Assembly (NCBI RefSeq): GCF_028281305.1
Contig: NZ_JANQKD010000053.1
Location: 1 to 64,000, forward strand
Direction: 5' to 3'
DNA: 64,000 nucleotides
Origin: Pelagibius sp.
Lineage (GTDB): Bacteria > Pseudomonadota > Alphaproteobacteria > Kiloniellales > Kiloniellaceae
The notes under the pieces were generated by a model. That model was not told the origin of the DNA and did no database searches. It saw only the letters and a list, made by a program, of their open reading frames with translations. The stretch's first letter is position 1; every line of letters begins with the position of its first letter. A program made the translations under genes and the position numbers. Positions 1-7,033 of the stretch are shown in pieces.

Positions 1-1644
1 GCCGCTCTCGTCGAGGAAAAAGATGACCACGCCGATGGTCTCGGCGCCGGAGGAGGTGAGCAGGGCGGAGACCTGGATCTCGTTGAAGGCGGTGAGGAAA
101 ACCAGCAGTCCACCCGCCGCGGCCACCGGTGCGATCAGCGGCAGCACGATGGTGGCCAAGCGCCGGAAAAAGCCGGCCCCGGCCATCTGCGCGGCCTCTT
201 CCAGGGTGCGGTCGAGCTGGTAGAAGCCGCTGATCACCGGGCGCAGGCCGAGGGTGAGGAAGCGCGCCAGGTAGGCGGCGAAGATGATCCACAGCGTGCC
301 GTAGAGCGAGACGCCGAGCAGCGGGATCGGCTTCAGGAACACCAGGATCGCGGCGATGGCCAGCACCGCGCCGGGCAGGGCGTAGGGTAGCTCCGCCAGG
401 CCGTTCAGCACCCGCAGCAGCGCGGTGCGGCGCCAGACGATGAAGTAGGCCAGCGGCACCGCCAGCGCGATCAGCAGCACCGCCGTCGCGCCCGCCAGCA
501 TGAAGCTGTTCACAAAGCCGCGCGCCGTGGCGTCGTGGCTGAGGACGGCATCGGCATAGTGGCGCAGCGTGAAGGTCTCGGGCGAAAGCGACAGGCCGTA
601 GGCTTTCACCAGGGAGGCGGCCAGCAGGGCGGCCAGCGGCAGCACCAGAATGAAGACGATGACCAGCCAGCACAGCGCTTCCACCAGCCGGCGCCGGGAC
701 CCGAGCTCGTAGAACAGCGGCTGGGAGGGGGCGCCGATGGTGCGGTAGTCGCGCCGCCGCAGCAGCCAGGCCTGGAGGCCGAAGCCCGCAGCGGCGATAA
801 AGCTGACCAGCACCGAGAGCACGGCGATCTGGCTGATGATGTCCGGCCCGAAGTCGGAGAGCCTCTGGTAGATCAGGGTCGGCAGCACCGAGTAGCGGGC
901 CGGGATGCCCAGCATGGCCGGGATGCCGAAGTTGCCGACGGCGGAGACGAAGGCCAGTGCCGTGCCGGCGACCAGCGAGGGCATCATCAGCGGCAGCACG
1001 ATGGTCTGGAAGACCTGGCGCCCGGAGGCGCCGCTGGCCCGCGCGGCCTCCACCATCTCCTTGGGCATGGCGCGCAGGCCCGCGCGCAGGGCGAGGAAGA
1101 CCAGCGGGGCGTGCTGGATGCCGAGCAGCAGGATGATGCCTTCACGCGAGTAGAGCGGATGGGGCGTGCCGAGCGGCGGGGCGAGGCCCAGCATGTTCAG
1201 CAGGCTGCTTGAAGGACCGAAGACCTGGATCCACGAAAGGGCGGTCACCTGCGGCGGAATCATCATCGGCAGCATGAAGCAGAACACCAGCACCGCTTTG
1301 CCGCGGATATCGGTGAGCGCGACGAGGAACGCAAAGAAGCTGCCGAGCAGCAGGCTGATGATCGTGCCGCCGAGGGAAACCTCGATGCTGTGCCAGGTCG
1401 CGCGCCATGTGGAGCGCCGCGCCAGCACTTCTTCGATGGTGGCCAGGGACGGCGTGCCGCCGGGGGCGACCGCCTCCCACAACAGCCGCGCCAGAGGCAG
1501 CACGGCGATCAGGCCGACGAAGAGCACGAGGAAGGCGAAGAGAGCCTGTTCGCCCTTGCCGCGCCAGAGGCCCGAAACGGGACCTGCCTTATCGGGGCCG
1601 GCGCCCGGGCTCCGGGCCAGGGCGCCGGCCTCCGAAGGCGACAT
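1..1644 (-). CDS. ABC transporter permease, FbpB/AfuB-like double permease (partial, cut at left edge)
   Basis: Inner-membrane subunit of a binding-protein-dependent ABC importer. About 548 residues are visible before the window edge. There are two homologous halves, each with roughly six hydrophobic segments, as in the fused FbpB/AfuB permeases. EAA-loop sequences contact the ATPase: the first half has EAARASGASGRQVFQTIVLP and the second has EEAAQMAGAGFFRRLATIVL. The start ATG at 1644-1642 shares one base with the TAA of the binding-protein gene, so the two are translationally coupled. The ATPase gene is presumably beyond the left edge. By homology the substrate would be ferric iron, but related systems carry phosphonates or other small solutes, and the sequence does not decide this. 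Confidence 0.9.
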   Translation of the reverse strand, partial: MSPSEAGALARSPGAGPDKAGPVSGLWRGKGEQALFAFLVLFVGLIAVLPLARLLWEAVAPGGTPSLATIEEVLARRSTWRATWHSIEVSLGGTIISLLLGSFFAFLVALTDIRGKAVLVFCFMLPMMIPPQVTALSWIQVFGPSSSLLNMLGLAPPLGTPHPLYSREGIILLLGIQHAPLVFLALRAGLRAMPKEMVEAARASGASGRQVFQTIVLPLMMPSLVAGTALAFVSAVGNFGIPAMLGIPARYSVLPTLIYQRLSDFGPDIISQIAVLSVLVSFIAAAGFGLQAWLLRRRDYRTIGAPSQPLFYELGSRRRLVEALCWLVIVFILVLPLAALLAASLVKAYGLSLSPETFTLRHYADAVLSHDATARGFVNSFMLAGATAVLLIALAVPLAYFIVWRRTALLRVLNGLAELPYALPGAVLAIAAILVFLKPIPLLGVSLYGTLWIIFAAYLARFLTLGLRPVISGFYQLDRTLEEAAQMAGAGFFRRLATIVLPLIAPVAAAGGLLVFLTAFNEIQVSALLTSSGAETIGVVIFFLDESG

Positions 1645-2639
1645 TACTCGCCGAACAGTTCGCTGAACTTCATCCGCGCGGTCTTGTCCGTCTCGATCGC
1701 CTGGTCGGCGTCAAAGCCGATCAGCTTGATCTCGGACTGCGCGGGAAAGCCCGGCGGTGGGGCGACGGCCGGGTGGGCGGGCAGGAAGCCCTGGGCCGCC
1801 GCCAGCGTCTGGCCCTCTTCCGAGAGGATGAAGTCGACGAAGGCCTGGGAGGCCGGAACGTTCCTGGAGGTCGAGAGGATGGCCACCGGCTCGGTCACCG
1901 CGCTCACCCCTTCCTCGGGGAAGACGAAGTCGACCGGCGAGCCTTCCAGCTTGTTGCGGATGGCCAGGAAGTCGATGACGATGCCGTAGAGCTTTTCGCC
2001 GCTGGCGACCGCCTTGAAGGTGCCGCCGTTGCCGCCCTTGGGCGTGATGTCGTTGCCGGCCAGGCCTTCGTAGTAGTCCCAGCCCAGGCCCGGTGCGTTC
2101 ACGACGCTGTGCATGTGGTTGAGCGCGGCGCCGGAATAGAGCGGGCTCGGCATTGCGACCAGGCCCTTGGCCTCGGCGGCCAGCAGATCGCTCCAGGATT
2201 TCGGTTTCATCGGCGCGGCGGTGTTGTAGACGATGCCGGTGGTGATCAGCTTGGTGCCGAAATAGGTCATGTCGGCGTCGTAGAGCGCCTTGTCATAAGG
2301 GCCGACGGCGGCCTCCTTGTAGGGCAGCAGGCGGCCTTCCTTCTTCAACTGGCCCATGTTGATGATGTCGGCGATCAGCAGGACGTCGGGCTTGATCTCG
2401 CCGGCGGAGATCTCCGCGCGCAGGATGTTCATCAGCTTCGAGGTGCCGTTGCGGGTCCACTCCACTTCGACGTCCGGATACTTGGCTTTAAAGGCGTCGA
2501 CCGTCTGCTGGGCGTCCTTCTCAAGCTGAGAGGTGTAGACGACCAGCTTGCCCGAGACGGCCAGGGCGGAAGAGTTGGGAAGGAAGACGGCGAGCGCAGC
2601 GAGCAGCAGGCCGGCAACAGCATAACGAAGCGATGGCAT
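1644..2639 (-). CDS. ABC transporter periplasmic substrate-binding protein (FbpA/AfuA superfamily)
   Basis: A 331-residue periplasmic solute-binding protein of the family 1 / ferric-binding type that feeds the adjacent permease. A signal peptide occupies about residues 1-28, with a hydrophobic core and cleavage near ALAVSG. The mature start KLVVYTSQLEKD and the middle motif EWTRNGTSKL fit the family. An SD-like GGAGG lies about 8 nt before the ATG. True ferric-binding proteins carry a tyrosine pair shortly after the VASGE segment. Here that stretch reads VASGEKLYGIVIDFLAI (about 211-227) with no pair, although a YY does occur earlier at about 189-190. The substrate is therefore open: iron, phosphonate or another anion. 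Confidence 0.88.
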   Translation of the reverse strand: MPSLRYAVAGLLLAALAVFLPNSSALAVSGKLVVYTSQLEKDAQQTVDAFKAKYPDVEVEWTRNGTSKLMNILRAEISAGEIKPDVLLIADIINMGQLKKEGRLLPYKEAAVGPYDKALYDADMTYFGTKLITTGIVYNTAAPMKPKSWSDLLAAEAKGLVAMPSPLYSGAALNHMHSVVNAPGLGWDYYEGLAGNDITPKGGNGGTFKAVASGEKLYGIVIDFLAIRNKLEGSPVDFVFPEEGVSAVTEPVAILSTSRNVPASQAFVDFILSEEGQTLAAAQGFLPAHPAVAPPPGFPAQSEIKLIGFDADQAIETDKTARMKFSELFGE

Positions 2640-2868
2640 CGTGGGAGCCTCCGGTGGAAATGTCGGGAAGAAAACTCACGCGCGCTCAAGGGCCGAATGC
2701 CGGGGCCCGACCGCAGAACGCCGGAGAGTAATCCCGCCCCATGATTGAAAGGTTACAGAGATATGACGGCTTGATGAAGCCCAGAGGTCCGGCACGCATC
2801 TACTGCTGCGACGCCGGGACTGCTCCTGGTAGTCCCCGCAGGCATCTCGGGGCGCGTCTTCGGGCGCA

Positions 2869-3105
2869 TTACGCCTTTGCCGCATCTCCGGGCGAGACGG
2901 ACTCGATCTTGCGGCGGCCTCCGGGCGTCATGGCCACAGAGTGGATCCCCGGACTCACCTCGGTGATGGTCAGCCAGCCTTTGGCGCGACACTCGCGCAG
3001 TGTCCGCCAGAGAATGGTTTCCGACGTCTGTTCCGTGACGCCGATCTCGCCGGACATGCGCAGCAGTTCCAGCACCAGCTGTTGTTGCGGAAGCAGGGAA
3101 GACAC
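2869..3105 (-). CDS. small winged-helix-like protein, function unknown
   Basis: A 78-residue protein starting at a GTG. It reads as a compact helical DNA-binding fold: a Gln-rich first helix (LPQQQLVLELLRM), a helix-turn-helix-like middle and a wing-like beta pair (GWLTITEVSPGIHSVAMTP). It could be a small MarR/PadR-like regulator or a replication or plasmid-type helper; I do not recognise a named family. No good SD precedes the GTG. A 13-bp tandem repeat lies immediately upstream, so the true N-terminus is uncertain. It is on the same strand as the XRE regulator 400 bp upstream. Confidence 0.55.
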   Translation of the reverse strand: MSSLLPQQQLVLELLRMSGEIGVTEQTSETILWRTLRECRAKGWLTITEVSPGIHSVAMTPGGRRKIESVSPGDAAKA

Positions 3106-3120
3106 GTTCGGGTTGGCCTT

Positions 3121-3165
3121 GGGCTGTCTCTCTGGGCTGTCTCTCTGGGCTGTCTCTCTGGGCTG
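3121..3165. repeat. 13-bp tandem repeat, about 3.5 copies
   Basis: Three perfect copies of GGGCTGTCTCTCT plus GGGCTG. It lies directly upstream of the small winged-helix gene's GTG (read on the minus strand). Thirteen is not a multiple of three, so copy-number change would shift frame relative to the ATG at 3182. Confidence 0.95.
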
Positions 3166-3520
3166 CGGGCTTTGCGTTCCATAGGCAGGGCCGAAAGCCG
3201 CTGCATCCAGACCTGATCCGGCTGTGCAGGCATCGACCCCGCGACCAGTGTGCCGCCAGCATGGTCCGGGGACAAGTGGGCCGGGGACAAGCAGGCCGTC
3301 TGCGCGCTGCCTTTATGCAGACGAGTTACGCAGACCGGGAAAAGCCCACGTCATTTGACCGCTGGAGTGGCGGCTTCTTTGAAGGCAAAGGTCGAGGAAC
3401 GGGACTGCCGGGCCATCGCAGCCGGGCAGTCCTCGTTCAAAGCCGATCGCAGACCCTCAGTCAGACAGGCTTTCGGTCAGACAGGCTTTCGGTCAGACAG
3501 GCTTTCGGTCAGACCGGGCC
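3166..3520. other. intergenic spacer without a supported gene
   Basis: About 350 bp between the small winged-helix gene and the XRE regulator. It holds only short open frames with no family resemblance, plus the 16-bp minisatellite at 3461-3508. Together with the 13-bp repeat it forms a repeat-rich spacer. I see no tRNA or clear terminator. Confidence 0.6.
3461..3508. repeat. 16-bp tandem repeat, 3 copies
   Basis: Three identical copies of TCAGACAGGCTTTCGG, followed by a partial fourth (TCAGAC). It sits just past the 3' end of the XRE regulator gene. It contains no inverted symmetry of note. Confidence 0.95.
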
Positions 3521-3895
3521 TCAGTGAGGCCGTCCGCCGTCCGCCAGGACGCGGCACAACTGGCTCACGGCCTCCTGATGGCGGTCGTTCGAGATACGGG
3601 TGAAGTTACGTGCCAGATCCAAGCACATCCGCTGACGCTCGTTCAGGCGCCCGTCTTCGCTGTTCAGGCCCTCATAGAAGAACCCGATGTCGACTCCAAG
3701 CACCTTGGCGATCTCGAACAGCCGCCCGGCCGAAACACGGTTGATACCGCGCTCGTACTTATGGGCCTGCTGGTAGGTCACGCCGATCATTTCGGCAAGC
3801 TGCTGCTGGGTCAGCCCCAGCATGGTACGCCGCTCGCGGATACGTTGACCGACGAACTTCTCAACGCTTTGAATATTAGCAGATACAGTTTCCAC
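3521..3895 (-). CDS. XRE-family HTH transcriptional regulator
   Basis: A 124-residue regulator with an N-terminal Cro/C1-type helix-turn-helix at about residues 15-72 (IRERRTMLGLTQQQLAEMIG, then the recognition segment VTYQQAHKYERG). A C-terminal helical tail of about 50 residues resembles the small chromosomal XRE regulators common in alphaproteobacteria. Such proteins usually act as dimeric repressors of nearby or stress-related genes. A perfect 7-bp inverted repeat lies about 70 bp upstream in the AT-rich spacer and is a candidate autoregulatory operator. No phage genes are nearby, so a prophage repressor is unlikely. Confidence 0.9.
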   Translation of the reverse strand: METVSANIQSVEKFVGQRIRERRTMLGLTQQQLAEMIGVTYQQAHKYERGINRVSAGRLFEIAKVLGVDIGFFYEGLNSEDGRLNERQRMCLDLARNFTRISNDRHQEAVSQLCRVLADGGRPH

Positions 3896-4527
3896 TCGAT
3901 CCCACCATCTTTGTTGTGATTCCTGCTCAACCTTAAGTAAGAATCTAATCGATACGGTGATATTTCATAATCACTTTATGAAGTAAATAAGGCAAGAGTT
4001 TTTTCGCGAGGACACTTTTAAAACCCTAGCGGAACCATCCTTATAGGCTGTTCCGGCGCAATGTCCTTACGCGAGTATGGAGTATCTAAAATACCGAAAG
4101 ATAATTCACTTTCGCGCCGCGCGCCTGTCGTGGCGCCGGACTCCATGGTCCGCGCCTGCCAGGGACCCATCAATCCTCGGGCTGCCTGGGCTCCTGATAT
4201 TCAACTTGGGGCCGCAAGAAAGCCATGCAACCCTGACTCACAGACTTTTTGAGCGGCGGACATGGCCGAAGGCACCGGATCGGCCCTTCGGTGATTGCAT
4301 CGTGACCGCATCACCCTCTCGTACAGGATGAATCTATCGCCGCCTTGGCAGTTCTACGCCAGGGTCAAAATAGGGGCGATCCAGTCCCTTTTGCCCCTCA
4401 TTGTGCAAACGACGGGCGTTCTTGGCGGCCGCGCAAACCATTGTTCATCGGGGGCTTGAGGGTATGCTGTGCGCGATGCATGGCCGTGCGGGGGGCAGGG
4501 CCGGAGTCGGGAGAGGCCGTAGGAACA
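3896..4527. other. divergent AT-rich promoter region and spacer
   Basis: A 630-bp gap between the divergent XRE and GlxA-type regulator genes. The first 150 bp is strikingly AT-rich for this genome and holds the palindrome at 3964-3982. The remainder is GC-rich, with only short open frames that match nothing I know. It probably carries both regulators' promoters. Confidence 0.6.
3964..3982. promoter_or_regulatory. perfect inverted repeat, candidate operator of the XRE regulator
   Basis: TTCATAA-TCACT-TTATGAA: 7-bp arms around a 5-bp centre, in an AT-rich stretch 69 bp upstream of the XRE start codon. Size and symmetry fit a dimeric HTH site. Assignment to this regulator is inference from position. 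Confidence 0.5.
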
Positions 4528-5529
4528 GTGGACGTCAAGCCCAGCGCCGAGTCGCAACAGACCTTTGCCTTCTTTCTGCTGCCCGGTTTTTCCATGCTGG
4601 CGTTCAGCTGTGCAGTGGAACCGCTGCGTGTGGCCAATCGGCTGACCGGCAGGACGTGTTACGACTGGCAGATCGTGACCGAGGACGGCGGGCCGGCACC
4701 GGCCTCTGATCGGCTGCGCATGTTGCCGGACTGTGCGCTCGATGCCTGCCAGTCGCCGGACTACTTCATTGTAGTCGGCGGCATGGACATTCACCGCTTT
4801 CGGGAGTCGCCGGCCATATCGGCCCTGCGCCGTCTGGAGCGCAGCGGCAGCCGTGTCGGGGCACTGTCGACCGGCAGCTACCTGCTGGCCTGGGCCGGCC
4901 TTTTGAAGGGCTATCGCTGCACGGTGCATTGGGAGAACCTCGATGCGTTCCGCGAGGACTTTCCGGAGTTGGACATCACCGGCGAGCTCTTCGAAGTCGA
5001 CCGGGGCCGTCTGACCTGCTCCGGCGGGACAGCCTCCCTGGACATGATGTTGAGCCTGATCGGCGAGCGGCTGGGCCGCGATCTCGCCACCCGGGTCGCC
5101 GAGCAGTTCATTCACGAGCGCATTCGCGAGACCCATGATCATCAGCGCATGAGCCTTCAGGGCCGCCTGGGCATCAGTCATCCGAAGCTGCTTCAGGTCG
5201 TGGAACTGATGGAGACCAATCTCGAGGAACCGCTGTCCCGCGCCGAGCTCGCGCGCCGGGCGGCGCTGTCCAACCGTCAGCTCGAACGCCTGTTCCGCAA
5301 ATACCTGGCCCGGACGCCGACCCGCTACTATCTGGAACTGCGGCTTTACCGGGCGCGTACGCTGCTGAAGCAGACGGCGATGTCGATCCTGAACGTTGCG
5401 CTGGCCTGTGGCTTCGTCTCCGCCTCCCACTTTTCCAAGTGCTACCGGGAGTTCTTCAACAAGATGCCCCGCGAGGAGCGGCAGGGTCGCGACCAGGCTG
5501 CCGGCGCCGCGGAACACAGCGAGCCATAG
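4528..5529 (+). CDS. GlxA-family transcriptional regulator (DJ-1/PfpI-like domain plus AraC HTH)
   Basis: A 333-residue regulator. Residues about 10-190 form a class I glutamine-amidotransferase/PfpI-like sensor domain (FFLLPGFSMLAFSCAVEPLR). About 220-320 hold an AraC-type double HTH (LSRAELARRAALSNRQLERL; second helix pair around VALACGFVSASHFSKCYREF). In GlxA proteins the sensor is non-enzymatic and binds small amines or amino acids. The N-terminus resembles the GbdR/CdhR/ArgR group, which governs betaine, carnitine and arginine use, but the inducer cannot be read from sequence. The GTG start was chosen because GTAGGA precedes it at good spacing. The frame is open further upstream. No catabolic operon adjoins it. 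Confidence 0.88.
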   Translation: MDVKPSAESQQTFAFFLLPGFSMLAFSCAVEPLRVANRLTGRTCYDWQIVTEDGGPAPASDRLRMLPDCALDACQSPDYFIVVGGMDIHRFRESPAISALRRLERSGSRVGALSTGSYLLAWAGLLKGYRCTVHWENLDAFREDFPELDITGELFEVDRGRLTCSGGTASLDMMLSLIGERLGRDLATRVAEQFIHERIRETHDHQRMSLQGRLGISHPKLLQVVELMETNLEEPLSRAELARRAALSNRQLERLFRKYLARTPTRYYLELRLYRARTLLKQTAMSILNVALACGFVSASHFSKCYREFFNKMPREERQGRDQAAGAAEHSEP

Positions 5530-5575
5530 GCGGGGCAACGCGGTCGCCGCTCCGCACCGCGGCGGAAGACACCAT

Positions 5576-5601
5576 TAATTGAATAAACTCAGCCTCAATT
5601 A
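5576..5601. promoter_or_regulatory. inverted repeat upstream of small membrane protein gene
   Basis: TAATTGA and TCAATTA arms (perfect, 7 bp) are separated by 12 bp, then a short T-rich run. It may be an operator for the gene at 5684 or a weak terminator of the regulator gene. Confidence 0.35.
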
Positions 5602-5683
5602 CCCTTTTTAAGAGAATCTTTCCGGGTCCGGGCTCAGCTTGCGGGCGCAGGCCTAGCGTCACTTGCGAACCGGGAGATTCCTT

Positions 5684-6103
5684 ATGAGAAGGCTGCTGAT
5701 CAAGTTCGTTCTGATCCCTCTGGGTCTTGGCGGGCTCTTTCTCTATGCGCAGTTCGACCGTGCCACCAACTACGAAGAGGCGATGGCGCGGGTGACCAAG
5801 GTTGAAGAACTCTGCTACATGGAGAAGCGTGAGCGCGGCGTTCTTTCAAAGACCACGACGACGACCGATCACGGTCCCTGCGCGCCCATGCAGCGCATTC
5901 ATGAGACCCACCCGGCCTACAAGGACTACAGGTTGGTCAAAGTCACCTATGTCGAATACCGCTATCGCTCGCCCGCCGATGGCAGGGTCCATCGCGGCAA
6001 GCACGAGCAGGTGAAGCATCCTGACGGCAAGGCTGTGAAGTCGGGCGATACGCTTCTGGTTTTGGTCCACAAAACGAAGGCCGAGAAGACGCGGAAGTTC
6101 TGA
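5684..6103 (+). CDS. membrane-anchored protein of unknown function (DUF3592-like topology)
   Basis: A 139-residue protein with one N-terminal transmembrane helix (about residues 4-24, LIKFVLIPLGLGGLFLYAQF) and a soluble, mostly beta domain rich in charged residues. The C-terminal part (VKSGDTLLVLVHKTKAEKTR) resembles the small beta domain of DUF3592-type proteins, and I would not go further than that. The ATG at 5684 is preferred over an in-frame TTG seven codons upstream because CGGGAG sits just before it. It stands alone as a single gene. Confidence 0.65.
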   Translation: MRRLLIKFVLIPLGLGGLFLYAQFDRATNYEEAMARVTKVEELCYMEKRERGVLSKTTTTTDHGPCAPMQRIHETHPAYKDYRLVKVTYVEYRYRSPADGRVHRGKHEQVKHPDGKAVKSGDTLLVLVHKTKAEKTRKF

Positions 6104-6208
6104 CGGCGGACTGGGTCCGCCTGCCGGTTGCCGGTCCGCCGGCAATCGAGGCCCGATAATCGGTGTGAGTCGGGGCGAGGGTCCGACGCTGTCCACTCTG
6201 CAGGACGG

Positions 6209-6670
6209 CTAGACGGCGAAGCGCACCAGCGTTGCGTTGTCGGGCATCAGTTCCGGCTCGCCGCCGGCCTTGCGGTAGAGGTCGCTTCCCATCAGGGCGC
6301 CGTCGCGATGCTGTGAAAGCGGGGTCTGTGCCGCCGCGGCCGGCGAGCGCTCCGCCAGGGCCTGCTGGCCCAGGACCTGCACCATGAAGGGCATGGACGA
6401 CAGGCGGGAAAAACTGACGAGGCGTCCCTTTGCCGGCTCCTGCGATGCCGCCGTCCGGTCCCGCCCGGTCGAGCCGTCGCGGCCCTCCCGCGCGCGTTGT
6501 TCGACAAGGGCCCGGGCTGCAGCCTCTTCGCTGCCGCCGCGCGGCGGCGTGGTTCTGACCACCGCCTCGATCACCTGCCGGGACCCGGACCCCTGGCCTG
6601 CAGCACCTGAAGGCGCCAACGGCTTGGCGCCGGGCGCTGGCAGCAGCTGCATCTTGGGAACACCGGTCAT
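6209..6670 (-). CDS. hypothetical protein, low-complexity N-terminus with conserved-looking C-terminus
   Basis: 153 residues. The first 80 are rich in Ala, Gly, Arg and Pro and probably disordered. The last 70 look structured (SFSRLSSMPFMVQVLGQQ and DLYRKAGGEPELMPDNATLV). There is no signal peptide, transmembrane helix or family I recognise. It is transcribed toward the gene at 5684 and away from the AT-rich region at 6700-6900. The opposite strand has a shorter open frame, but the reading here ends in a plausible folded domain, so I keep this strand with moderate confidence. Confidence 0.5.
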   Translation of the reverse strand: MTGVPKMQLLPAPGAKPLAPSGAAGQGSGSRQVIEAVVRTTPPRGGSEEAAARALVEQRAREGRDGSTGRDRTAASQEPAKGRLVSFSRLSSMPFMVQVLGQQALAERSPAAAAQTPLSQHRDGALMGSDLYRKAGGEPELMPDNATLVRFAV

Positions 6671-7033
6671 CGGGTCGGGGTCCAGTCCAGTCCTCTCATC
6701 CTCGCTTACAATAGATGCATCTTATGAAAAATTTATCAAGCATTGAATCTAATTTGGTTTATATATTAACCAATAAAATTATCTATAAGCCTGTAAAAAA
6801 TAAACGAACCGGGCGATATTTACTAAATCAATACCACGTTCAGGTCAAAATTTACAACAAACTCTCCTCGAACGTTCATGTTTCTTTAAGGGGGCACTGC
6901 CAGATTCCCATGTATCGGGTGCCAGATGGCGCCTTTAAGGCCGGGGACGGTCGCGCCAACACTGAGGGCGCCCATTTTGGGGGTGTCCAGCATTGGGGGC
7001 CGATGGTTCAGCTTCAGGTAGGAGAGCAGCGGC
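6671..7033. other. AT-rich divergent promoter region
   Basis: 363 bp between the divergent hypothetical gene and the EAL gene. About 200 bp (6700-6900) is very AT-rich and contains the near-perfect palindrome at 6754-6773. A frame that starts here runs out of the AT-rich stretch with no recognisable content, so I read the segment as regulatory DNA rather than a gene. Confidence 0.55.
6754..6773. promoter_or_regulatory. 20-bp near-perfect palindrome in AT-rich region
   Basis: TTGGTTTATATATTAACCAA, symmetrical except for one base pair. The arms TTGGTT/AACCAA flank an ATATAT core. It lies about 260 bp upstream of the EAL gene and 84 bp upstream of the divergent gene. A dimeric regulator site is plausible; its owner is unknown. 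Confidence 0.45.

Noticed and set aside
535-1212. Open frame opposite the ABC permease
   Set aside because: Gln/Gly/Arg-rich shadow of the permease, whose transmembrane and EAA-loop features are clear on the minus strand.
3121-3508. Repeats considered as a CRISPR array
   Set aside because: Units of 13 and 16 bp are directly adjacent without unique spacers, and no cas genes are present.
3521-3895. XRE regulator considered as a prophage repressor
   Set aside because: No integrase, structural or replication phage genes nearby. Similar small XRE proteins are ordinary chromosomal regulators in alphaproteobacteria.
5576-5601. Inverted repeat considered as a rho-independent terminator
   Set aside because: The stem is AT-rich and short with a 12-nt loop. 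An operator is at least as likely, so it was listed as regulatory with low confidence.
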